16,942 nt of DNA from Lachnospiraceae bacterium UBA3821 (GTDB taxonomy: Bacteria; Bacillota; Clostridia; Lachnospirales; Lachnospiraceae): assembly GCA_002368865.1 (NCBI GenBank), contig DFDT01000013.1:1-16942 (forward strand), read 5' to 3'. The number at the start of each line of letters is the position of its first letter. The first letter of the stretch is position 1. The translations under genes were made by a program, and so were the position numbers. Shown piece by piece: positions 1 through 6,311 of this stretch. Under the pieces are notes generated by a model. The model was not told the DNA's origin. It was given only the letters and a program-made list of their open reading frames with translations, and made no database searches.

Positions 1-602
1 CCTCACCGATCCCTTATGCGGATGTAGTGACCACTACCACGCATAAGACGCTGAGAGGACCCAGAGGCGGTCTGATCCTCTGCAATCAGGCAGCAGCGGA
101 CAAGTTTAATTTCAACAAAGCGATCTTCCCCGGTATCCAGGGTGGTCCTCTGATGCATGTGATTGCTGCGAAGGCTGTCTGCTTCAAAGAGGCGCTTTCC
201 GACGACTTTAAGGTATATCAGCAGGGTATTGTGGACAATGCACAGGCTCTCTGCAAGGGCTTGATGAGCCGTGGAATCAAGATTGTTTCCGGCGGTACGG
301 ACAATCATCTGATGCTGGTTGACCTGACCACTTACAATCTTACCGGTAAGGCAGTGGAGAAGCTTCTGGATCAGGCGCACATCACCTGTAACAAGAATAC
401 GATCCCGAACGACCCTCAGTCTCCGTTCGTGACCAGCGGTATCCGTCTGGGTACGCCTGCGGTTACTTCCAGAGGCATGAACACCGAGGATATGGACAAG
501 ATTGCCGAGGCCATCGCTATGGTAGTGAAGGGCGGCGAGGAGAAGGTGCCTGAAGCGAGAGCGATTGTGCAGGCATTGACGGACAAGTATCCTTTGATCT
601 AG
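1..602 (+). CDS. glyA: Serine hydroxymethyltransferase, C-terminal half (5' end outside window)
   Basis: This is the last 200 codons of a PLP enzyme that interconverts serine and glycine with tetrahydrofolate, feeding one-carbon units to purine and thymidylate synthesis in the cytoplasm. The reading frame is open from base 3, so the gene enters from the left; the family is about 410-420 residues. The PLP-lysine motif [16 protein letters not shown] lies at the very start. Further downstream are [12 protein letters not shown] and the [22 protein letters not shown] block, all standard for GlyA. It stops at TAG (600-602) and is followed within 40 bp by a hairpin terminator, so it ends its transcription unit. 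ThyA at 14095 uses the methylene-THF this enzyme makes, but the two are far apart and not co-transcribed. Nothing odd is seen. Confidence 0.97.
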   Translation, partial: SPIPYADVVTTTTHKTLRGPRGGLILCNQAAADKFNFNKAIFPGIQGGPLMHVIAAKAVCFKEALSDDFKVYQQGIVDNAQALCKGLMSRGIKIVSGGTDNHLMLVDLTTYNLTGKAVEKLLDQAHITCNKNTIPNDPQSPFVTSGIRLGTPAVTSRGMNTEDMDKIAEAIAMVVKGGEEKVPEARAIVQALTDKYPLI

Positions 603-637
603 ATTTGAAAGCATATGAATTTGTGATGACAATGATA

Positions 638-680
638 AAAGCAGCGGATCAGGCATGGAAACCTGACTCGCTGCTTTTTT
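638..680. terminator. Bidirectional intrinsic terminator between glyA and the convergent Cys-rich gene
   Basis: GCAGCG (641-646) pairs with CGCTGC (669-674). An inner TCAGG/CCTGA stem closes an 8-nt loop, with one mismatch and one G-U between the two parts. A run of six T (675-680) follows on the plus strand. On the minus strand the same hairpin is followed by TTTT, so it can end both glyA and the gene arriving from 1686. Confidence 0.85.
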
Positions 681-687
681 ATAGCCA

Positions 688-1686
688 TCAGATCGGCGTG
701 GAAGCTGCTGCCGTATTTTCATCGCAGCTGATCACGACCGTATCATCTGCGGTGCTGCCGTTGTTGCAGGAACCGCAGGAGTTGTTGCCACTGTTTCCGC
801 CGTTGTTGCCGTTGCCGCAGCCATTACAGCTGCCGCCGCAGCATTCCTGCTTCATCCGCTCTTCATAGCGGGGGCTGCCAAGTTCCAGGGGCTTGATCGC
901 CAGATTCAAAAGATCTCCCGCTACAAAACGCATACAGTCTGTGTCTTCCGGTGCGATAATGCTTCCCTTGGGAACATCGATCTTGCCGGAGTTAGGAACT
1001 TTGTAACCTGCGAAGTACAGGCTCTGCAGCATAAAGGTAATGCCGACGGTTGCGGTGTTATCGTCTGTGCTGAAGTCAAGAAGTTTTGCCATGCAGCACA
1101 GATTGATGCCCTGTGTGACAAAATTCTGTTCCGCGTCAAAGCCGATGAAGTTGATGACAGGACTCGGCGTACCGCCTTCTGTATTGTAGGAAAGCCCGTA
1201 AGGGGCATAGATTTCCAATTCCACAGAATTGGGGTTGGTATCCTCGTCAAAGGAGGGATTTGTATCGGAAGGCGGCAGATACAGTGCTGTGGGATAGATG
1301 GTGTCTACCAGACGTCCGCAGCAATCATACAGATTCATCGCAAACTGAACCTCTATATCGGAGAGGGTGATGCGGAAGCAGTTGGGACGGTTGGTGATTG
1401 CTTCGATCACAACAGCATCATCTCCATAGCTGTAGTCTGCGCCGATTACTTTAATGGAAGCGCTTGTCACGGAAGGATAATCCTCTGCGATATCTTCTTC
1501 TAACTCAAAGGTTGTGCAGAGATTGATGCCGATCGCGTCATAGATCACAGGTGCGTAAATCCCGAGCATATTCGGTTCGCCGCAGATCGGATTGGTACAC
1601 ACATCCCGACATTTGCCGCCATTATTCATAGATTGCACTACATCGCTGACGATGCGTGCACGTGCTTTGCATCTACATTTAGCCAT
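688..1686 (-). CDS. Cysteine-rich protein of unknown function, possible spore-surface protein
   Basis: This 332-residue protein has no family I can name with confidence. It starts at ATG (1684-1686) with an AAAGGA site (1695-1700), and has no signal peptide or membrane segment. It carries 19 cysteines: CRC near the start, a KCRDVCTNPICG cluster, two CC pairs and an extreme Gly/Asn/Cys tail (about residues 283-312) that reads CCGGSCNGC, then CGSCNNG. The body is rich in beta-type, hydrophobic alternating stretches. A motif around GINLC occurs twice, once early and once after the IYAPYGLS segment, which suggests two related domains. The Cys/Gly/Asn tail and cytosolic-type N-terminus resemble coat or exosporium proteins, and the -10 just upstream fits a late-sporulation sigma factor. 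This role is inference. It could equally be another structural or metal-binding protein. It converges on glyA. Confidence 0.85.
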   Translation of the reverse strand: MAKCRCKARARIVSDVVQSMNNGGKCRDVCTNPICGEPNMLGIYAPVIYDAIGINLCTTFELEEDIAEDYPSVTSASIKVIGADYSYGDDAVVIEAITNRPNCFRITLSDIEVQFAMNLYDCCGRLVDTIYPTALYLPPSDTNPSFDEDTNPNSVELEIYAPYGLSYNTEGGTPSPVINFIGFDAEQNFVTQGINLCCMAKLLDFSTDDNTATVGITFMLQSLYFAGYKVPNSGKIDVPKGSIIAPEDTDCMRFVAGDLLNLAIKPLELGSPRYEERMKQECCGGSCNGCGNGNNGGNSGNNSCGSCNNGSTADDTVVISCDENTAAASTPI

Positions 1687-1713
1687 ATCAAAAATCCTTT
1701 GTTTTCTTTAGTA

Positions 1714-1739
1714 TATAATATGTTCTAATTCTTTTTTGT
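1714..1739 (-). promoter_or_regulatory. Possible sigmaK-like promoter for the Cys-rich gene
   Basis: On the minus strand CATATTATA (1722-1714) matches the CATANNNTA -10 pattern of mother-cell sigmaK. An AC dinucleotide lies 15 bp upstream (1739-1738), where sigmaK promoters have a short AC -35 element. No good TTGACA lies at vegetative spacing. The start point would lie about 20 nt from the ATG. Such a short AT-rich pattern can occur by chance. Confidence 0.35.
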
Positions 1740-1779
1740 GACCATAAGATGAAGTAAAATAATTCATGCGGGCTTTTTT

Positions 1780-2472
1780 ATGACTAAGATATTTGAATTT
1801 CAGCAGGAGCAATGGATCATCTTTTTCAATATCGGAAAACAGCTGATCCTTCAGTATAAAGAAGGAGAACGGTTCGGACGTCCCATCCTGCTGGCAAATG
1901 ACTACGCGGGAGGCTTTGATGCAGAACGGTTTGACGGAGTGTTTTATTATGTTTATTCCAATGAAAGAGGGGAAATTCTGCTGCGCAATACCCGGGATAA
2001 TCTGATCTACTATCAGATTCAGGAAGAAGGGGGAGAGGTGCTTACATTGTCCGTCCACCAGGGACAGCTTGTGTTTTGGTATATCGGTCAGAGAGAACAG
2101 GGGCAGCGTTTTTTGCAATGTATTTGTCCCTTTCAACCTAGATTTAGTCGGCAGGTGCTTTCTGGGATTAAGGCGGATGATACCGTACATCTTCTGGAAA
2201 CGGAGCAAAATGTGCTGGTAGTCGTGGAGCGGGGACATACGGCACAGATTTATATGGTAGATGCGGAGTTTGTGGCGAGGGAGATCAGGGAACAGCCGGA
2301 GCATATGGAGGAAGTGGAGCAGCTGAGGGAGCAGTTAAACAGGAAAGAAGACCAGACAAAACAACTGGAAGGCATGATCGACAGCGCAAAGGCTCAGTAT
2401 GAGGAGCTGATGCATGTGGCAGAACATTATCGGGATGAAGCGATCCGGTGGCGGAGTAAATTTTCTTTTTAA
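1780..2472 (+). CDS. Hypothetical protein with beta-rich body and C-terminal coiled coil
   Basis: I do not recognise this 230-residue protein. It starts with MTKIFEFQQEQWIIFFNIGKQ. The only usable start in the frame is ATG 1780, because TGA lies 30 bp upstream, and no clear ribosome site precedes it. Residues 1-165 alternate short hydrophobic strands and turns (for example VFYYVYSNERGEILLRN and LTLSVHQGQLVFWYIGQREQ), suggesting repeated beta strands as in a propeller or sandwich. From about residue 170 to 225 it becomes a charged, heptad-like helix full of Glu, Gln and Lys, which is a probable coiled coil for oligomerisation. There is no signal peptide or transmembrane helix, so it is probably cytoplasmic. 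It diverges from the Cys-rich gene and ends 30 bp before the pheB-operon promoter, so it is probably its own unit. Confidence 0.8.
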   Translation: MTKIFEFQQEQWIIFFNIGKQLILQYKEGERFGRPILLANDYAGGFDAERFDGVFYYVYSNERGEILLRNTRDNLIYYQIQEEGGEVLTLSVHQGQLVFWYIGQREQGQRFLQCICPFQPRFSRQVLSGIKADDTVHLLETEQNVLVVVERGHTAQIYMVDAEFVAREIREQPEHMEEVEQLREQLNRKEDQTKQLEGMIDSAKAQYEELMHVAEHYRDEAIRWRSKFSF

Positions 2473-2480
2473 ATTTCCTC

Positions 2481-2509
2481 TTGTGCTTTTGGGTATCCTG
2501 TGTTAGAAT
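2481..2509 (+). promoter_or_regulatory. Promoter of the pheB-hom-lysC operon
   Basis: TTGTGC (2481-2486), a 17-bp spacer, then an extended -10 TGtTAGAAT (2501-2509). This predicts a start near 2516 and a leader of about 45 nt before the ATG at 2563. A TTGACA lies at 2518-2523, but it has no acceptable -10 seventeen bases later, so the upstream pair is preferred. Confidence 0.55.
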
Positions 2510-2517
2510 ATCTTTCG

Positions 2518-2543
2518 TTGACAAACAAGTGTCCGCTTGTCAA
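2518..2543 (+). promoter_or_regulatory. Inverted repeat in the pheB leader, possible operator or RNA hairpin
   Basis: TTGACAA (2518-2524) and TTGTCAA (2537-2543) form a 7-bp inverted repeat. A competing ACAAG/CTTGT hairpin (2525-2529 with 2536-2540) lies within it. It sits at the predicted transcription start and just before the AAAGGG ribosome site, where a repressor or an RNA fold could act. No terminator follows it, and function is not shown. Confidence 0.35.
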
Positions 2544-2562
2544 ATACAAGAAAGGGATAATC

Positions 2563-3012
2563 ATGGGTCAGGAAGATACAGCAAAGTATTTTGTGGTGCG
2601 CCGGAAGGCAATTCCCGAGGTGCTGCTCAAGGTGGTCGAAGCAAAGAGGCTTTTGGAATCGGAAAAAGTGATGACGATTCAGGAAGCGGTTGATGCGGTC
2701 GGCATCAGCCGCAGTTCTTTTTATAAGTACAAGGATGATATTTTTCAGTTCCATGACAACGCACAGGGGACAACCATTACCCTGACCTTTCAGATGGATG
2801 ATGAGCCGGGGCTTTTGTCGGATGTGCTGAAGATTATTGCCGAGTACGGGGCAAATATTCTGACCATCCATCAAAGTATTCCCATCAACGGTATTGCCTC
2901 GCTGAGTCTGAGCGTACAGGTGCTCAAGACCACGGGAGACATTTCAAAGATGCTGGAGCGGATGGAAGCTCAGAAAGGTGTGCGGCATGTAAAGATTCTG
3001 GCGCGAGAATAA
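2563..3012 (+). CDS. pheB: ACT domain protein of the PheB / UPF0735 type
   Basis: This is a 149-residue regulator-like protein. ATG 2563 is chosen over an in-frame upstream codon because AAAGGG lies 7 nt before it and the resulting length matches PheB proteins of Firmicutes. Residues 1-65 form a small helical region with a helix-turn-helix look (MTIQEAVDAVGISRSSFYKY). Residues about 70-149 form an ACT domain (TLTFQMDDEPGLLSDVLKII, then HQSIPINGIASLSLSV). ACT domains bind amino acids; in this family the ligand and target are not well defined, despite the name once linking it to phenylalanine synthesis. It is followed 41 bp later by hom, then lysC, so here it most likely senses an aspartate-family end product and controls the operon or its enzymes. 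That role is inference from position. Confidence 0.88.
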   Translation: MGQEDTAKYFVVRRKAIPEVLLKVVEAKRLLESEKVMTIQEAVDAVGISRSSFYKYKDDIFQFHDNAQGTTITLTFQMDDEPGLLSDVLKIIAEYGANILTIHQSIPINGIASLSLSVQVLKTTGDISKMLERMEAQKGVRHVKILARE

Positions 3013-3053
3013 ACAAAGCGAAAGAGCAAGATAAAATATAAAGGAGACAAGTT

Positions 3054-4265
3054 ATGGTTCAGGTTGCAGTATTAGGCTACGGCACTGTGGGAAGCGGTGT
3101 TGTGGAGGTCATTGGAAAAAATAATGGGATCGTCAGCAGAAATGCCGGTCAGGAACTGAATGTGAAATACATTCTGGATCTGAGAGATTTTCCGGAGGAT
3201 CCCTATGGAGACAGAGTGATCCATGATTTTGATACGATCCTGAATGACAGTGAGGTGTCGATCGTGTGTGAGGTGATGGGCGGCGTAGGCGCGGCATATC
3301 AGTTCACCAAAGCTGCCCTGGAGAAAGGCAAGAGTGTCTGCACTTCCAATAAAGAGTTGGTGGCAAAACATGGTCCGGAGCTTCTGCAGATCGCAAAGGC
3401 AAATCATTGCAGCTATCTGTTTGAGGCAAGCGTAGGCGGCGGTATTCCGATCATCCGCCCGTTAAACGACTGCCTGACAGCTGAGAAGATTGAGAATATT
3501 ACCGGTATTCTGAACGGCACCACGAATTATATTCTGACCAAAATGGAGCGCGAGGGCGCTGACTTTGATACGGTTCTGAAGGAAGCACAGGAGAAAGGGT
3601 ATGCCGAGAGAAATCCCGAAGCGGATGTGGAAGGTCATGACGCCTGCCGTAAGATTGCGATCCTGTCCTCTCTGATGACCGGTAAAAATGTAGATTCCGA
3701 AAAAATTTATACAGAGGGTATCACCAAGATCACGGCAGATGACTTCCTCTATGCAAAAGCAGCGGGCAGAACGATCAAGCTGTTGGCAAAGAGCGATGCG
3801 GTGGGAGAGGATGAAGTGCTGACGATGGTGGCGCCTTTCATGGTGGACAAGGATCATCCGCTGGCGATGGTAAACGATGTGTTCAACGCCGTATTTGTGC
3901 GCGGAAATATGCTGGGTGATTCCATGTACTACGGTCGCGGCGCAGGAAAACTTCCCACGGCCAGCGCTGTTGTGGGCGATGTGGTAGAGTGTGCGAGAAA
4001 TCTGGGCAGAAATATTCCCTGCCGCTGGGAGGCGCAGGACGCGAAGCTGGCGGATGTGGCGGATATTGAGGATGCGTACTATGTGCGCGTGAAAGCCGGG
4101 AAAAAGGCTGAGGCGCAGGCTGCTTTCGCAGGGGGACAGTTGTTGGAGATTCCCGGCCGAGACAAGGACTTTGCGGTATTGACCACCCCTATGAAGGAAA
4201 AGGAGTTTGCGGAGAAATGCCAGACGCTGGGCGATGCGGTTTTGAGCAGGATCCGTTTATATTAA
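3054..4265 (+). CDS. hom: Homoserine dehydrogenase
   Basis: This 403-residue enzyme reduces aspartate semialdehyde to homoserine with NAD(P)H, the branch point toward threonine, methionine and isoleucine. ATG 3054 has AAAGGAG about 7 nt upstream. The Rossmann motif GYGTVG is at residues 8-13. TSNKELVAKHG, FEASVGGGIPII, GILNGTTNYILT and EADVEGHDACRK follow in the standard order and include the substrate and catalytic Lys/Asp positions. Residues about 340-403 form a short ACT-like tail (YYVRVKAG, then VLTTPMKE), which in this family gives threonine feedback. It lies between the ACT protein and lysC with short gaps, so it is part of a three-gene aspartate-pathway operon. thrB and thrC are not in the window. 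Confidence 0.97.
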   Translation: MVQVAVLGYGTVGSGVVEVIGKNNGIVSRNAGQELNVKYILDLRDFPEDPYGDRVIHDFDTILNDSEVSIVCEVMGGVGAAYQFTKAALEKGKSVCTSNKELVAKHGPELLQIAKANHCSYLFEASVGGGIPIIRPLNDCLTAEKIENITGILNGTTNYILTKMEREGADFDTVLKEAQEKGYAERNPEADVEGHDACRKIAILSSLMTGKNVDSEKIYTEGITKITADDFLYAKAAGRTIKLLAKSDAVGEDEVLTMVAPFMVDKDHPLAMVNDVFNAVFVRGNMLGDSMYYGRGAGKLPTASAVVGDVVECARNLGRNIPCRWEAQDAKLADVADIEDAYYVRVKAGKKAEAQAAFAGGQLLEIPGRDKDFAVLTTPMKEKEFAEKCQTLGDAVLSRIRLY

Positions 4266-4298
4266 AATATCTGAAAGAGAAATCGAGGAGTTGAAAAA

Positions 4299-5618
4299 AT
4301 GGCAAAGGTAGTAAAATTCGGCGGCAGTTCTCTGGCCAGTGCAGAGCAGTTTCAAAAAGTGGGTGACATCATCCGGGCGGACAAGCACAGAAGGTTTGTG
4401 GTTCCCTCCGCGCCGGGCAAGCGTTTTTCCGGTGATACCAAAGTGACGGATATGCTTTATGCATGTTATGATCTGGCGGCAGCAGGCAAGTCTTTTTCCA
4501 AGGAACTGAAAGCCATCAAGGCGCGTTATGATGAGATCATTGAAGGATTGATGCTGGAGCTCTCTCTGGAGGAGGAGTTCAAGACCATCGAGAAGAATTT
4601 CAAGGCGAAGATGGGCAGAGACTATGCGGCTTCTCGCGGCGAGTATCTGAACGGCATTGTCATGGCGAAGTATCTGGGCTATGAATTCATTGATGCGGCA
4701 ACGGTCATTTTCTTTGATGAAAAAGGAGAATTTGACGCGGAGAAAACCAATGCGATCCTGTCCCATAGACTGACGGAGTGCGGTCTGGCGGTGGTGCCGG
4801 GATTTTACGGTGCGAAGCCGGACGGTACGGTGAAGACATTCTCCAGAGGCGGTTCCGACGTGACCGGCTCCATCGTGGCGAAAGCGGTAAGGGCAGATGT
4901 GTATGAGAACTGGACGGATGTGTCCGGATTTATGATCGCCGATCCCAGGATCATTGATTCCCCGGAGAGCATCGATGTGATCACCTACAAGGAACTGCGT
5001 GAGCTTTCTTACATGGGAGCAAGTGTCCTGCATGAGGATGCTATCTTCCCGGTTCGCCAGGAAGGGATTCCCATCAATATCAGAAATACAAATAAGCCGG
5101 ATGACAAGGGAACCTGGATCGTGGGCAGCACCTGCCAGAAGTCCAAATATGTGATCACAGGGATTGCGGGCAAGAAGGGCTTTTGTTCCGTGTATATTGA
5201 GAAAGATATGATGAACTCTGAGATCGGTTTCGGGCGGAAAGTGCTGCAGGCTTTTGAGGATCAGGGCATTTCCTTTGAGCATGTTCCCTCCGGTATTGAT
5301 ACCATGACTGTCTTTGTGCATCAGGACGAGTTTATGAACAAAGAACAGCAGGTAGTTGCAGGAATCCATAGACTTGCAAAGCCGGATGTCATTGAGATAG
5401 AAGCGGATATCGCGTTGATCGCAGTGGTGGGACGCGGGATGAAATCCACCCGCGGTACTGCCGGAAGAATCTTCTCCGCATTGGCGCACAACAGGATCAA
5501 TGTGAAGATGATCGATCAGGGGTCCTCCGAGCAGAATATCATTATCGGAGTGGCGGACAGCGATTTCGAGACAGCGATCAAGGCAATCTACGACATTTTT
5601 GTGACCACAAAGCTTTGA
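4299..5618 (+). CDS. lysC: Aspartate kinase
   Basis: This 439-residue enzyme phosphorylates aspartate, the committed step for lysine, threonine, methionine and diaminopimelate. ATG 4299 has a GAGGAG site upstream. The kinase motif KFGGSS is at residues 6-11. The substrate segment contains SRGGSDVTGS, and the kinase domain ends near VLHEDAIFPV. Residues about 285-439 hold two ACT domains (VYIEKDMMNSEIGFGRKVLQ and IALIAVVGRGMKSTRGTAGR), with SSEQNIIIGV at the end, as in aspartokinases regulated by lysine or threonine. The length and unfused architecture fit the monofunctional class; in enterobacteria kinase and dehydrogenase can be fused. It is the last gene of the pheB-hom-lysC unit and is followed by a terminator. 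No lysine riboswitch precedes it, so control probably acts on the operon promoter or on the proteins. Confidence 0.96.
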   Translation: MAKVVKFGGSSLASAEQFQKVGDIIRADKHRRFVVPSAPGKRFSGDTKVTDMLYACYDLAAAGKSFSKELKAIKARYDEIIEGLMLELSLEEEFKTIEKNFKAKMGRDYAASRGEYLNGIVMAKYLGYEFIDAATVIFFDEKGEFDAEKTNAILSHRLTECGLAVVPGFYGAKPDGTVKTFSRGGSDVTGSIVAKAVRADVYENWTDVSGFMIADPRIIDSPESIDVITYKELRELSYMGASVLHEDAIFPVRQEGIPINIRNTNKPDDKGTWIVGSTCQKSKYVITGIAGKKGFCSVYIEKDMMNSEIGFGRKVLQAFEDQGISFEHVPSGIDTMTVFVHQDEFMNKEQQVVAGIHRLAKPDVIEIEADIALIAVVGRGMKSTRGTAGRIFSALAHNRINVKMIDQGSSEQNIIIGVADSDFETAIKAIYDIFVTTKL

Positions 5619-5649
5619 TCATAAGACGTGTAAAAGGGTAGGAAAGATA

Positions 5650-5705
5650 GAAGGGCGGTTTTACTCAGAAGCGCGAGCGGTAATCTGAGCGAACCCGCCC
5701 TTTTG
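5650..5705 (+). terminator. Terminator of the pheB-hom-lysC operon
   Basis: AAGGGCGG (5651-5658) pairs with CCGCCC plus flanking bases (5694-5702). An inner CTCAGA/TCTGAG stem (5664-5669 with 5684-5689) extends the hairpin, and TTTT follows at 5701-5704. The T run is short but the stem is GC-rich. Confidence 0.75.
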
Positions 5706-5809
5706 ATTCGCAAATTTCATTAAAAAAATCTATTATTCAAAAATTACCAGAAAATTCTACAATAAATACCAGAAAAAACTAAAAATTTAAAAATTTTTGT
5801 AAAAATGTG

Positions 5810-5838
5810 TTGACAAATATCCTGAGCCATGCTATAGT
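5810..5838 (+). promoter_or_regulatory. Near-consensus strong promoter for the structured RNA
   Basis: TTGACA (5810-5815), a 17-bp spacer, and the extended -10 TGcTATAGT (5830-5838). This is the best promoter in the window. The bases just upstream (about 5725-5808) are A/T tracts that would act as an UP element. The predicted start is near 5845. No convincing gene follows, so it most likely drives the RNA described next. Confidence 0.85.
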
Positions 5839-5844
5839 AATATC

Positions 5845-6179
5845 AACAAAAGAAAACATCTTCCACAAAGTACGAAAGATGAAATGTTCTTTATAGGGCG
5901 CACGGCCCTCAATAAACGTTAACATAGATTGATCGAGTACACAGAAGAGAGCAGCGAGTTGCCGCAGATGATCATCTCGGAACGTTGCAGTATATGAATA
6001 CAAAGAGGATGTGGAAAGATAGGAGAACAGGTGGAAGATGAATGACAACTTCATATTGAGGACATGCTTATACCGGAAGGTACGAAGAGCAAATAACCAG
6101 AAAGAGAGGTAAAGGCCGTTGGAGAGCATAGTCTGAAAGAGGGTATTGATGTGGCAGAATCGATACCCTCTTTCTTTTT
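5845..6179 (+). ncRNA. Candidate structured non-coding RNA of about 335 nt, family unknown
   Basis: The stretch lies between the strong promoter at 5810-5838 and the terminator at 6135-6179 and has no good protein frame. It folds locally by eye. TTTAT-AGGGC/GCCCT-ATAAA is a hairpin at 5890-5916. A 10-bp bulged hairpin lies at 5958-5983 around the 12-nt palindrome AGATGATCATCT. A hairpin closed by the GNRA tetraloop GGAA lies at 6066-6090 (TACC/GGTA core). There is also a long-range match: CATCTTCCAC (5857-5866) is exactly complementary to GTGGAAGATG (6031-6040) and nearly so to TGTGGAAAGAT (6010-6020). I find no tmRNA, RNase P, SRP or T-box signature, and no 6S-like rod or riboswitch I recognise. 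Three tiny ORFs overlap inside it. It could be a regulatory RNA, a peptide-coding transcript or both. The full gene-free span is 5619-6311. Confidence 0.6.
6135..6179 (+). terminator. Strong intrinsic terminator of the structured RNA
   Basis: A 16-bp stem (6135-6150 with 6159-6174) begins GAAAGAGGGTAT and ends ATACCCTCTTTC. It has one G-U pair, an 8-nt loop and five T (6175-6179). It ends the RNA well before the GH3 gene at 6312, so the RNA is not simply a leader of that gene unless the terminator is conditional. Confidence 0.9.
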
Positions 6180-6311
6180 CGTGTCCCCAAGGCTATAAAT
6201 ACCGGCTAATTCTTAATCTTTTAGAAAATAGTAAAAAAGAAATATTTTACAGTGGAAAAATGTCGAAAAGTAATGTATGATAGAACAGTATGATATCAAC
6301 AGAAAGAATCG

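Noticed and set aside
605..868. Pro/Leu-rich plus-strand ORF after glyA
   Set aside because: It runs through the terminator and is the reverse reading of the Gly/Asn/Cys tail of the minus-strand gene.
2518..2546. TTGACA as -35 for pheB
   Set aside because: The bases 17 bp downstream (CAAATA) are a poor -10, whereas TTGTGC plus the extended TGtTAGAAT upstream is better. The TTGACA belongs to the inverted repeat.
4257..5489. 410-codon minus-strand ORF opposite lysC
   Set aside because: It is a shadow of the codon pattern of lysC, which has every aspartokinase motif; its translation is His/Arg-rich and unlike any family.
5779..6129. 116-codon minus-strand ORF across the gene-free region
   Set aside because: It runs antisense through the strong promoter and the structured RNA, has no ribosome site and codes for a low-complexity Phe/Leu-rich sequence.
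5845..6179. tmRNA, RNase P RNA, SRP RNA, T-box or lysine riboswitch
   Set aside because: There is no tRNA-like ends with TTCGA, no RNase P conserved core, no SRP asymmetric loop around the GGAA loop, no T-box motif, and the RNA lies after rather than before lysC.
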